Of a stretch of DNA of 10,694 nt, positions 5,697 to 10,694 are shown one piece after another. Position 1 is the stretch's first letter. Each line of letters starts with the position of its first letter. The stretch is from Deltaproteobacteria bacterium. Lineage in GTDB: Bacteria; Desulfobacterota; Desulfomonilia; UBA1062. The stretch spans positions 1 through 10,694 of the forward strand of contig JAFGTK010000120.1 in the NCBI GenBank assembly GCA_016934135.1, given 5' to 3'. Made by a program: the position numbers and the translations under genes. The notes beneath the pieces were generated by a model. The model was not told where the DNA came from, did not search any database, and saw only the letters and a list, made by a program, of their open reading frames with translations.

Positions 5697-6236
5697 ATGG
5701 CGCGGCTAAAGGAATATTATAATAAGGAAGTGATCCCCAGTCTCGTAAAGGAGTTTGGATACAAGAACATTAACGAGGTACCGAAGATCGTCAAGATCGT
5801 GATCAATATGGGACTCGGTGAGGCTGTTCAGGATGTAAAGGTCATAGATAAGGCTGCAACTGAGCTGGCACTAATCTCCGGGCAGAAAGCTATCGTCAGA
5901 AAGGCACGGAAATCGATCGCCGCTTTCAAGCTCAGAGAGGGCATGCCTGTCGGATGTACTGTAACGCTGAGGGGCTCGCACATGTATGAGTTTTTAGACA
6001 GGCTCATCAATGCGGTGCTGCCTCGTGTAAGAGACTTCAGGGGGGTTTCATCCAAGGCTTTTGACGGAAGAGGAAACTACACGCTGGGTCTCAATGATCA
6101 GTCCGTATTCCCGGAAATAGATTACGATAGCATTGACAAGCTTCGCGGAATGAATATAACGATGGTGACCACGGCTGGCACAGATGACGAAGGCCGGAGC
6201 CTTTTAGGCGCATTCGGCATGCCATTCAGGAGGTAA
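5697..6236 (+). CDS. rplE: 50S ribosomal protein L5
   Basis: L5 (uL5) binds 5S rRNA and, with L18, forms the central protuberance, touching P-site tRNA. The product is 179 residues, the same as E. coli. It begins MARLKEYYNKEVIPSLVKEF. The family signature VPKIVKIVINMGLGEAV is at about 28-44. SGQKAIVRKARKSIAAFKLR lies at about 61-80, GMPVGCTVTLRGSHMYEFLD follows, and GRGNYTLGLNDQSVFPEI is at about 124-141. The C-terminal segment DDEGRSLLGAFGMPFRR matches the usual end. The ATG is 6 nt after GAGGTG (5685-5690), which overlaps the rplX stop. The final codons contain AGGAGG, the strongest candidate ribosome binding site near rpsN. Confidence 0.98.
   Translation: MARLKEYYNKEVIPSLVKEFGYKNINEVPKIVKIVINMGLGEAVQDVKVIDKAATELALISGQKAIVRKARKSIAAFKLREGMPVGCTVTLRGSHMYEFLDRLINAVLPRVRDFRGVSSKAFDGRGNYTLGLNDQSVFPEIDYDSIDKLRGMNITMVTTAGTDDEGRSLLGAFGMPFRR
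6228..6233 (+). promoter_or_regulatory. Oddly spaced Shine-Dalgarno before rpsN
   Basis: AGGAGG, a perfect match to the 16S tail, is 15 nt before the rpsN ATG at 6249 and only 3 nt before an in-frame GTG at 6237. Neither spacing is ideal. A weaker GTGGG at 6237-6241 lies 7 nt before the ATG and may be the site used. Confidence 0.5.
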
Positions 6237-6248
6237 GTGGGTAAGATT

Positions 6249-6434
6249 ATGGCTAAGAAATCATTGATAGCAAAGCAGAAACGACCTCAGAAATTCAAGG
6301 TCAGGGCGTATAACAGATGTTCCATATGCGGCAGGCCTCATGCATATTACAGGAAGTTCGGTATTTGCAGGTTGTGTCTGAGAAAATATGCAATGCAAGG
6401 CGAAATACCCGGCCTTAAGAAATCAAGCTGGTAA
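6249..6434 (+). CDS. rpsN: 30S ribosomal protein S14, zinc-binding type (type Z)
   Basis: S14 (uS14) is in the 30S head next to S3, S10 and S19. This is the short zinc form: 61 residues, beginning MAKKSLIAKQKRPQKFKVRA. Cysteines at 24, 27, 40 and 43 (CSIC and CRLC) are exactly the spacing of the C+ family, and the end GEIPGLKKSSW is canonical. The longer cysteine-free form of E. coli, about 100 residues, is not present here. In bacteria with both forms, a zinc-free paralogue is often elsewhere under Zur control; the window cannot show this. The start at ATG 6249 is chosen on family length, although the AGGAGG upstream would fit the nearby GTG at 6237 no better. It is 12 nt after rplE and 11 nt before rpsH. 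Some annotators use rpsZ for this form. Confidence 0.97.
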   Translation: MAKKSLIAKQKRPQKFKVRAYNRCSICGRPHAYYRKFGICRLCLRKYAMQGEIPGLKKSSW

Positions 6435-6445
6435 AGGGGACAAGG

Positions 6446-6838
6446 ATGCTTACTGATCCTATTGCAGATATGATAACAAGGATAAGGAATGGTGCTCAGG
6501 CTTCAAAAGAGAGCGTTGACATACCTGCTTCCAAGATGAAGCTCAATATTGCCGACATCCTCATGAAAGAAGGCTACATCAAAGGATATAAGGTAATAGA
6601 TGACGGCAAGCAGGGTCTGCTTAGGGTAAACCTTAAGTATTTCAACTCGCGCCATGTCATAACAGGTATCGAAAGGGTATCGAAGCCGGGGCGCAGGATT
6701 TATAAAGGAGCGGGCGAGATCCAGCCGGTACGCAAGGGACTGGGAATTTCCATCGTAAGCACATCCAAGGGTGTGATGACCGACCACAAGGCAAAGGCCG
6801 ACAATGTGGGCGGAGAAGTTCTGATCAGGGTCTGGTAA
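6446..6838 (+). CDS. rpsH: 30S ribosomal protein S8
   Basis: S8 (uS8) binds helix 21 of 16S rRNA and organises the central domain of the 30S. In E. coli it also represses the spc operon by binding a mimic of that site near the rplE start. The product is 130 residues, as in E. coli. It begins MLTDPIADMITRIRNGAQAS and has SVDIPASKMKLNIADILMKE at about 23-42. RVSKPGRRIYKGAGEIQPVR follows at about 77-96. The family signature is at about 98-116 (GLGISIVSTSKGVMTDHKA), and the protein ends GGEVLIRVW. AAGGGG (6434-6439) is 6 nt before the ATG. I could not recognise an S8 mimic structure at the rplX/rplE junction by eye, so autogenous control is neither shown nor excluded. Confidence 0.98.
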   Translation: MLTDPIADMITRIRNGAQASKESVDIPASKMKLNIADILMKEGYIKGYKVIDDGKQGLLRVNLKYFNSRHVITGIERVSKPGRRIYKGAGEIQPVRKGLGISIVSTSKGVMTDHKAKADNVGGEVLIRVW

Positions 6839-6850
6839 GGAGCGGAAAAG

Positions 6851-7393
6851 ATGTCAAGGATAGGTAAGATGCCCATTCCCATTCCAGATGGTGTCACAAT
6901 AAAGATCGATAATGACAGCATCAGCGTGAAAGGGCCAAAAGGTACACTGACAAGAAAATGTGTCGGAAATATCGAGATAAAGAAAGAAGAAAATTCCCTT
7001 CACCTGGTAACGCTTGATGATGAACGTCAGACAGGGGCCTATCACGGGCTGATGAGATCATTGGTAAACAATATGGTGATCGGTGTTACGGAAGGCTTTA
7101 CCAAGAAACTCAGGATAGTCGGCGTAGGTTACCGGGGAGAAGCAAAAGGTAATATTCTCTTATTGAACGTGGGCTATTCGCACCCGGTTGAGTTTCCTCT
7201 TCCGGCAGGTATAACGGCAACGGTTTCAAAGGACGGCGTTATCGACGTGGAAGGGATTGACAAGGAACTCGTCGGAGATATCGCCGCCAAGATCCGCAAG
7301 GTGAGGAAGCCTGATTCCTACAAGGGAAAAGGTATACGCTACGTGGATGAAGTGGTGAGGATCAAACCTGGAAAGAGCGCATCAAAGGGTTAG
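6851..7393 (+). CDS. rplF: 50S ribosomal protein L6
   Basis: L6 (uL6) sits near the sarcin-ricin loop and the base of the L7/L12 stalk, supporting elongation-factor binding. The product is 180 residues (E. coli 177), made of two similar alpha/beta repeats (about 1-80 and 82-170). It begins MSRIGKMPIPIPDGVTIKID, and SVKGPKGTLTRK lies in the first repeat. The join reads TGAYHGLMRSLVNNMVIGVT. The second repeat has GVGYRGEAKGNILLLNVGYS, and the family signature PDSYKGKGIRY falls at about 154-164. AAGGAG (6837-6842) is 8 nt before the ATG and overlaps the rpsH stop. The 28 nt to rplR is the largest gap in the window; it holds only a ribosome binding site. Confidence 0.98.
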   Translation: MSRIGKMPIPIPDGVTIKIDNDSISVKGPKGTLTRKCVGNIEIKKEENSLHLVTLDDERQTGAYHGLMRSLVNNMVIGVTEGFTKKLRIVGVGYRGEAKGNILLLNVGYSHPVEFPLPAGITATVSKDGVIDVEGIDKELVGDIAAKIRKVRKPDSYKGKGIRYVDEVVRIKPGKSASKG

Positions 7394-7421
7394 GAAAGAT
7401 AGAGTGTAAGGAGACGTAGAG

Positions 7422-7784
7422 GTGGGTAAAAAAAGTGCCAAAGAAGCTCGGCAGTATAGAAGAGCCAGAATACGTAAAGTTGTGGAAGGGACACCGGAAA
7501 GACTTCGGCTGAGCGTGTACAGGGGCAACAGAAATATATATAGCCAGATCATTGACGACACGAAAGGCATTACGCTCGTGGCAGCCTCCAGTATGAGCCC
7601 GGAGATTCGCGATAAAGTCAAAGGTTTTACGATCGAAACAGCGAAGCAGGTAGGCGAACTCCTTGCCCTCAAGGCAAAGGAAAAAGGGATAGAGAAGGTC
7701 GTCTTCGACAGAGGTGGCTACAAGTATCATGGTAAGGTCAAGGCGTTATCGGATGCAGCACGAGCCGGGGGACTGAAGTTTTAG
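7422..7784 (+). CDS. rplR: 50S ribosomal protein L18
   Basis: L18 (uL18) binds 5S rRNA together with L5 and carries it into the central protuberance. The product is 120 residues (E. coli 117). It opens with a basic tail, MGKKSAKEARQYRRARIRKV, and has the core GTPERLRLSVYRGNRNIYSQ at about 24-43. The middle contains DDTKGITLVAASS, and the end is FDRGGYKYHGKVKALSDAAR followed by AGGLKF, all typical of the family. Initiation is at GTG 7422; AAGGAG at 7408-7413 is 8 nt upstream and decides it. The preceding 28 nt show no hairpin or promoter-like pair that I can support. Confidence 0.98.
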   Translation: MGKKSAKEARQYRRARIRKVVEGTPERLRLSVYRGNRNIYSQIIDDTKGITLVAASSMSPEIRDKVKGFTIETAKQVGELLALKAKEKGIEKVVFDRGGYKYHGKVKALSDAARAGGLKF

Positions 7785-7786
7785 AC

Positions 7787-7792
7787 AAGGAG
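7787..7792 (+). promoter_or_regulatory. Ribosome binding site of rpsE (TTG start)
   Basis: AAGGAG is 7 nt before the TTG at 7800. No in-frame ATG or GTG lies nearby that would keep the S5 N-terminus, so this site supports the TTG start. Confidence 0.85.
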
Positions 7793-7799
7793 ATTAGAG

Positions 7800-8309
7800 T
7801 TGGCTAGGGTAGAAAACTTTGAAGAACAGGATCAGTTGATTGATAAGGTTGTTTTCATAAACCGTGTTGCCAAAGTGGTTAAAGGCGGGAAACGTTTTCG
7901 TTTCAGCGCCCTGATCGTGGTCGGTGACGGCAATGGCAAGGTCGGCCATGGTATCGGCAAGGCCAAGGAAGTGGCTATAAGCATCAGAAAAGGCCTTGAT
8001 GTAGCCAAGAAGTCTATGGTTACTGTACCGATAGTAGGCGGAACGGTTCCTCATGCCATGATCGGAGAATTTGGTTCTTCAAAGGTCGTCCTGAAGCCGG
8101 CCGCACCCGGAACGGGAATCATCGCAGGCAATGCCGTTCGAGCAGTGATGGAGGCCGCCGGCTTCCATAATGTCGTTGCCAAGACGCTGGGTTCAAGAAA
8201 TCATAACAATGTGATCCGTGCCACATTCGACGCCCTGCAGCGCATGGAGACAAGGGAACATGTCGAGGCAAAAAGGGGCATCACTCTGGAACACATGAAG
8301 AGATCATAA
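7800..8309 (+). CDS. rpsE: 30S ribosomal protein S5
   Basis: S5 (uS5) lies where the head, platform and body of the 30S meet and influences decoding accuracy and mRNA unwinding. The product is 169 residues (E. coli 167). The N-terminal S5 domain (double-stranded-RNA-binding fold) spans about 13-76. It contains INRVAKVVKGGKRFRFSALI at about 20-39 and then VVGDGNGKVGHGIGKAKEV. The C-terminal domain includes PAAPGTGIIAGNAVRAVMEA at about 100-119 and GFHNVVAKTLGSRNHNNVIR at about 121-140. The gly-rich loop tied to spectinomycin sensitivity (VVKGGKRF) is intact. Translation begins at TTG 7800, 15 nt after rplR, with AAGGAG correctly spaced. rpmD follows after 17 nt. Confidence 0.98.
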   Translation: MARVENFEEQDQLIDKVVFINRVAKVVKGGKRFRFSALIVVGDGNGKVGHGIGKAKEVAISIRKGLDVAKKSMVTVPIVGGTVPHAMIGEFGSSKVVLKPAAPGTGIIAGNAVRAVMEAAGFHNVVAKTLGSRNHNNVIRATFDALQRMETREHVEAKRGITLEHMKRS

Positions 8310-8311
8310 AA

Positions 8312-8317
8312 GAGGGG
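8312..8317 (+). promoter_or_regulatory. Ribosome binding site of rpmD (TTG start)
   Basis: GAGGGG lies 9 nt before the TTG at 8327. There is no alternative ATG between the rpsE stop and the conserved KIKIT segment, so the TTG is the likely start. Confidence 0.75.
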
Positions 8318-8326
8318 TTTGGTAAG

Positions 8327-8509
8327 TTGGCTGGAAAAATCAAAATAACGTTAAACAGGTCTGTTATCGGATCCACTCAGGATCAGAAGGATATAGTAAA
8401 GGCCCTCGGGCTGAAAAGACGCGGGAGATCACGGGTTTTGCCGGATAACGACTCGACAAGAGGGGCAATACGTAAGATTTCTCATCTGCTAGTATGGGAG
8501 GAGATATAG
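8327..8509 (+). CDS. rpmD: 50S ribosomal protein L30
   Basis: L30 (uL30) is a small large-subunit protein that contacts 23S rRNA and lies near 5S rRNA. The product is 60 residues (E. coli 59). It begins MAGKIKITLNRSVIGSTQDQ, and the middle is KDIVKALGLKRRGRSRVLPD at about 21-40. The end, RGAIRKISHLLVWEEI, matches the usual closing segment with its conserved KxSHL. The start is TTG 8327, the second TTG in a row after rpsE. Its last codons carry GGGAGGAG (8496-8503), the ribosome binding site of rplO, and its stop is 2 nt before the rplO ATG. Position between S5 and L15 confirms the call. Confidence 0.97.
   Translation: MAGKIKITLNRSVIGSTQDQKDIVKALGLKRRGRSRVLPDNDSTRGAIRKISHLLVWEEI
8496..8503 (+). 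promoter_or_regulatory. Ribosome binding site of rplO inside rpmD
   Basis: GGGAGGAG ends 8 nt before the ATG at 8512. The rplO frame is open to an upstream ATG at 8494, but that codon overlaps this site, so 8512 is the start. Confidence 0.85.
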
Positions 8510-8511
8510 TC

Positions 8512-8955
8512 ATGCTGGATCTGTCCAATCTGAAGCCGGCCCCGGGCTCCAAGAAGAAGGTGAAAAGGGTAGGCAGGGGTAATGCATCCGGAACAGGAAC
8601 AACAGCCGGAAGAGGAACAAAGGGGCAGAAATCCAGATCAGGAGGCAAGGTTCCCACATGGTTTGAAGGGGGACAGATGCCTATCTATCGAAGATTGCCC
8701 AAAAGAGGGTTCAAGAACCGTTTTCGCAAGGAATATGTAATCATCAATATCAGCGATCTGGCTGATTTTGAATCAGGGAGTGTTGTCGACAGGCAGGCCT
8801 TGAAGGAAAAAGGCCGGATCCCGTCATTGGATGTTGCTGTGAAACTGCTGGCAGATGGAGACATTGCCGTTCCTCTTACCATCAAGCTTGATAAGGCATC
8901 AGGCAGTGCTGTGGTAAAGATCGAAAAGGCCGGCGGATCATTTGAGGCATTATAA
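8512..8955 (+). CDS. rplO: 50S ribosomal protein L15
   Basis: L15 (uL15) is a late-assembling large-subunit protein whose extended basic N-terminus threads into 23S rRNA. The product is 147 residues (E. coli 144). It begins MLDLSNLKPAPGSKKKVKRV. The glycine- and basic-rich tail follows at about 21-45, with GRGTKGQKSRSGGKVPTWFE at about 34-53. GGQMPIYRRLPKRGFKNRFR comes next. The globular C-terminal domain has VVDRQALKEKGRIPS and ends KASGSAVVKIEKAGGSFEAL, the L15 signature with its conserved KAGGS. The stop overlaps AAGGGG (8954-8959), used by secY. This is the last ribosomal protein gene in the window; the usual following genes in the group are secY and adk, as seen here. Confidence 0.98.
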   Translation: MLDLSNLKPAPGSKKKVKRVGRGNASGTGTTAGRGTKGQKSRSGGKVPTWFEGGQMPIYRRLPKRGFKNRFRKEYVIINISDLADFESGSVVDRQALKEKGRIPSLDVAVKLLADGDIAVPLTIKLDKASGSAVVKIEKAGGSFEAL

Positions 8956-8959
8956 GGGG
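8954..8959 (+). promoter_or_regulatory. Ribosome binding site of secY (GTG start)
   Basis: AAGGGG overlaps the rplO stop and is 6 nt before the GTG at 8966, supporting a GTG start and coupling of secY to L15 translation. Confidence 0.75.
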
Positions 8960-8965
8960 TAATAC

Positions 8966-10276
8966 GTGGCATACGGATTTGACAATATCGGCAAGGTTCC
9001 CGAGTTACAGAAGAGGATACTCTTTACCCTGTTCATGCTGTTCGTATACAGGATAGGTATTCATATACCTACACCCGGGATAGACTCGGCTATCATGGCC
9101 GAGTGGTTTGAGCAGCAGCAGGGAACCCTGCTCGGTATGTTCGATATGTTCGCAGGGGGCGGGCTCAGAAGCCTGTCCATCTTTGCACTGGGTATTATGC
9201 CGTATATCAGTGCATCCATTATTATACAGCTTCTGGGTATGGTGCATCCGACATTCGAGCAGCTTCAGAAAGAAGGGGCTGCAGGCCGGCATAAGCTTAC
9301 CCAGTACACAAGATACGGCACTGTGGTCCTGTGCCTTGTTCAGAGTTATTTCATGGCCTTCGGCGTGGAGCAGATGACTGGACTGGGCGGGGAACCGGTG
9401 GTGTTGATACCGGGCTGGGGGTTCAGGCTTACCGCCATGATAACCATGACAACCGGAACGTGCTTCCTAATGTGGCTCGGCGAGCAGATTACCGAGAGGG
9501 GCATCGGAAACGGCATATCCCTGATCATCTTTGCCGGTATTGTAGCACAGATGCCGGTAGCCATATACAACAGTGTGCGGCTCACCCGTACAGGCGAACT
9601 TCCTATCTTCCTGCTCCTGATCCTCGTAATATTAATGCTCGGTGTTCTTGCCGGAATCGTATTTATGGAGACTGCCCAGCGCAGGATCCCGATACAATAT
9701 CCAAAGCAGATCCGCGGGCGTAAGGTATACGGGGGGCAGAGCACGCACATGCCGCTCAAGATCAATGTTTCCGGTGTTATTCCGCCGATATTTGCATCAT
9801 CCATCATTGTCTTTCCGGCAACCATTGCCCAGTTCTTCCCGGAAGTGCAGTTTATGAAGGCTGTCTCTGATGCAATGAATCCCGGTGGAATTCTCTACAA
9901 TCTGATTTATGTGATCGCAATTGTATTCTTTACATATTTTTATACTGCTGTTGTCTTCAATCCTGTCGATGTGGCGGAGAATCTGAAAAAACACGGCGGA
10001 TACGTGCCCGGCATAAGACCGGGAAAGGCAACCTCGGATTATCTGGACAAGGTGCTTTCAAGGCTTACCTTTATCGGTGCAATTTACCTGTGCGTTGTCT
10101 GTGTATTGCCCATGGTGCTCATTTCAAAAGCAAATGTGCCGTTTTACTTCGGCGGAACATCATTACTTATCGTAATAGGAGTTTCGCTTGATACGATGAG
10201 CCAGATAGAATCTCATCTGATTTCCAGGCAGTATGACGGGCTCATGAAAACTGGCCGGATAAAATCAAGACGCTAA
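8966..10276 (+). CDS. secY: Protein translocase channel subunit SecY
   Basis: SecY is the inner-membrane channel that, with SecE and SecG, exports unfolded proteins driven by SecA or inserts them from the ribosome. The product is 436 residues (E. coli 443). I place ten membrane segments at about 18-36, 70-92, 117-134, 153-173, 182-200, 213-233, 269-291, 310-332, 366-386 and 393-410. The plug region is near 55-70 (GMFDMFAGGGLRSL). The first signature is LGIMPYISASIIIQLL (about 75-90). The gate segment has GEQITERGIGNGISLIIF (about 172-189), and QRRIPIQYPKQIRGRK is in the cytosolic loop before segment 7. The loop after segment 8 reads FNPVDVAENLKKHGGYVPGI then RPG; its Arg351 matches the arginine needed for SecA function in E. 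coli. Initiation is at GTG 8966. Its frame is intact, and adk follows after 27 nt. Confidence 0.99.
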   Translation: MAYGFDNIGKVPELQKRILFTLFMLFVYRIGIHIPTPGIDSAIMAEWFEQQQGTLLGMFDMFAGGGLRSLSIFALGIMPYISASIIIQLLGMVHPTFEQLQKEGAAGRHKLTQYTRYGTVVLCLVQSYFMAFGVEQMTGLGGEPVVLIPGWGFRLTAMITMTTGTCFLMWLGEQITERGIGNGISLIIFAGIVAQMPVAIYNSVRLTRTGELPIFLLLILVILMLGVLAGIVFMETAQRRIPIQYPKQIRGRKVYGGQSTHMPLKINVSGVIPPIFASSIIVFPATIAQFFPEVQFMKAVSDAMNPGGILYNLIYVIAIVFFTYFYTAVVFNPVDVAENLKKHGGYVPGIRPGKATSDYLDKVLSRLTFIGAIYLCVVCVLPMVLISKANVPFYFGGTSLLIVIGVSLDTMSQIESHLISRQYDGLMKTGRIKSRR

Positions 10277-10303
10277 CGTGTAAAAACATACGAGGGGGAG
10301 ACA

Positions 10304-10694
10304 ATGAATATAATATTAATCGGACCACCAGGGGCAGGAAAAGGTACACAGGCCAAGAGAATGATAGACAGACTGGGTGTTCCTCAGGTTTCCACAGGGG
10401 ATATGTTTAGGGCAGCGGTAAAAGAAGGCACCCCGATGGGGTTAAAGGCCAAAGAATATATGGACAAAGGTGCTCTGGTACCTGATGAAGTAGTTATAGG
10501 GGTAGTTGCGGAAAGATTTGAGAAGCCGGATTGCAAGAAAGGCTTTATCCTCGACGGGTTCCCAAGGACACTGGATCAGGCAAAGGCTCTTGACGGGCTG
10601 CTCGAAAAGATGGGATCGTCTCTGGATCATGTAGTTGTCATCGAAGTGCCGGATGATTATCTGGTAGAGAGGCTTACCGGCCGCAGAACCTGCA
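10304..10694 (+). CDS. adk: Adenylate kinase, N-terminal part (partial, zinc-LID type)
   Basis: Adenylate kinase catalyses ATP + AMP to 2 ADP in the cytoplasm. The first 130 residues are present before the right edge. The P-loop GPPGAGKGT is at 7-15. The AMP-binding segment STGDMFRAA is at 30-38, and FILDGFPRT is at 81-89, with Arg36 and Arg88 as expected nucleotide contacts. The sequence stops in the LID at GRRTC (126-130). Cys130 sits where the first zinc cysteine of the Geobacillus-type LID lies, instead of the histidine of E. coli, so a zinc-stabilised LID is likely, but the remaining ligands are outside the window. ATG 10304 follows GAGGGGGAG (10292-10300). The position after secY is common in bacterial spc clusters. 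The gap of 27 nt shows no terminator, so cotranscription is likely. Confidence 0.97.
   Translation, partial: MNIILIGPPGAGKGTQAKRMIDRLGVPQVSTGDMFRAAVKEGTPMGLKAKEYMDKGALVPDEVVIGVVAERFEKPDCKKGFILDGFPRTLDQAKALDGLLEKMGSSLDHVVVIEVPDDYLVERLTGRRTC

Noticed and set aside
5680..5760. Possible S8 regulatory hairpin at the rplX/rplE junction, as in E. coli
   Set aside because: By eye I could not find paired arms with the S8-binding internal loop. A covariance-model search would be needed, so I do not annotate it.
7394..7421. Possible promoter or terminator in the largest gap, rplF to rplR
   Set aside because: The 28 nt contain AAGGAG and no inverted repeat, T-run or -35/-10 pair.
9346..9825. A 159-codon minus-strand frame inside secY
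   Set aside because: It is the complement of membrane-segment codons and looks like hydrophobic shadow sequence. secY itself is intact and conserved over this stretch.
10277..10303. Possible terminator between secY and adk
   Set aside because: The 27 nt have an A-run and a purine-rich ribosome binding site but no hairpin. adk is most likely cotranscribed.

Overview
The window is a single, gapless run of translation genes on the + strand: the 3' end of tuf, then the S10 and spc ribosomal-protein clusters in the conserved bacterial order (S10-L3-L4-L23-L2-S19-L22-S3-L16-L29-S17-L14-L24-L5-S14-S8-L6-L18-S5-L30-L15), followed by secY and the 5' part of adk. The organism is a bacterium with strong Shine-Dalgarno use (AAGGAG, GGAGG, AAGGGG before nearly every gene), roughly half G+C, and free use of GTG and TTG starts. 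The order tuf-S10-spc-secY-adk, the four-cysteine S14 of 61 residues and the four-cysteine L24 suggest a Desulfobacterota (deltaproteobacterial) or related lineage. That placement is inference and would need a tree.

Layout. Positions 1-88 hold the last codons of elongation factor Tu. Positions 111-4699 carry the S10 cluster (rpsJ to rpmC). Positions 4699-8955 carry the spc cluster (rpsQ to rplO). secY follows at 8966-10276, and adk runs off the right edge from 10304. Intergenic gaps are 2-28 nt, and four junctions are 2 or 3 nt while three overlap (rplD/rplW by 4, rplP/rpmC by 11, rpmC/rpsQ by 1). I see no promoter, intrinsic terminator or leader inside the window, so the whole block reads as one transcript entered from upstream of tuf. 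Several ribosome binding sites lie inside the 3' end of the preceding gene, which favours translational coupling.

How the genes work together. The ribosomal proteins supply the peptidyl-transferase surroundings and exit tunnel of the large subunit (L2, L3, L4, L22, L23, L24, L29), the central protuberance (L5, L18), the factor-binding side (L6, L14, L16), and small-subunit head and decoding proteins (S3, S5, S8, S10, S14, S17, S19). SecY is the membrane channel docked at the tunnel exit near L23, L24 and L29. Adenylate kinase balances adenine nucleotides.

No new biological system is visible. Every stretch above 28 nt is accounted for by a known gene, and antisense ORFs are shadows of these genes. 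Points worth a second look are small: the missing S10 leader, a run of non-ATG starts, an unusual S14 initiation region, zinc-type cysteines in S14, L24 and Adk, a GC-rich patch in rplD, and an altered EF-Tu tail.
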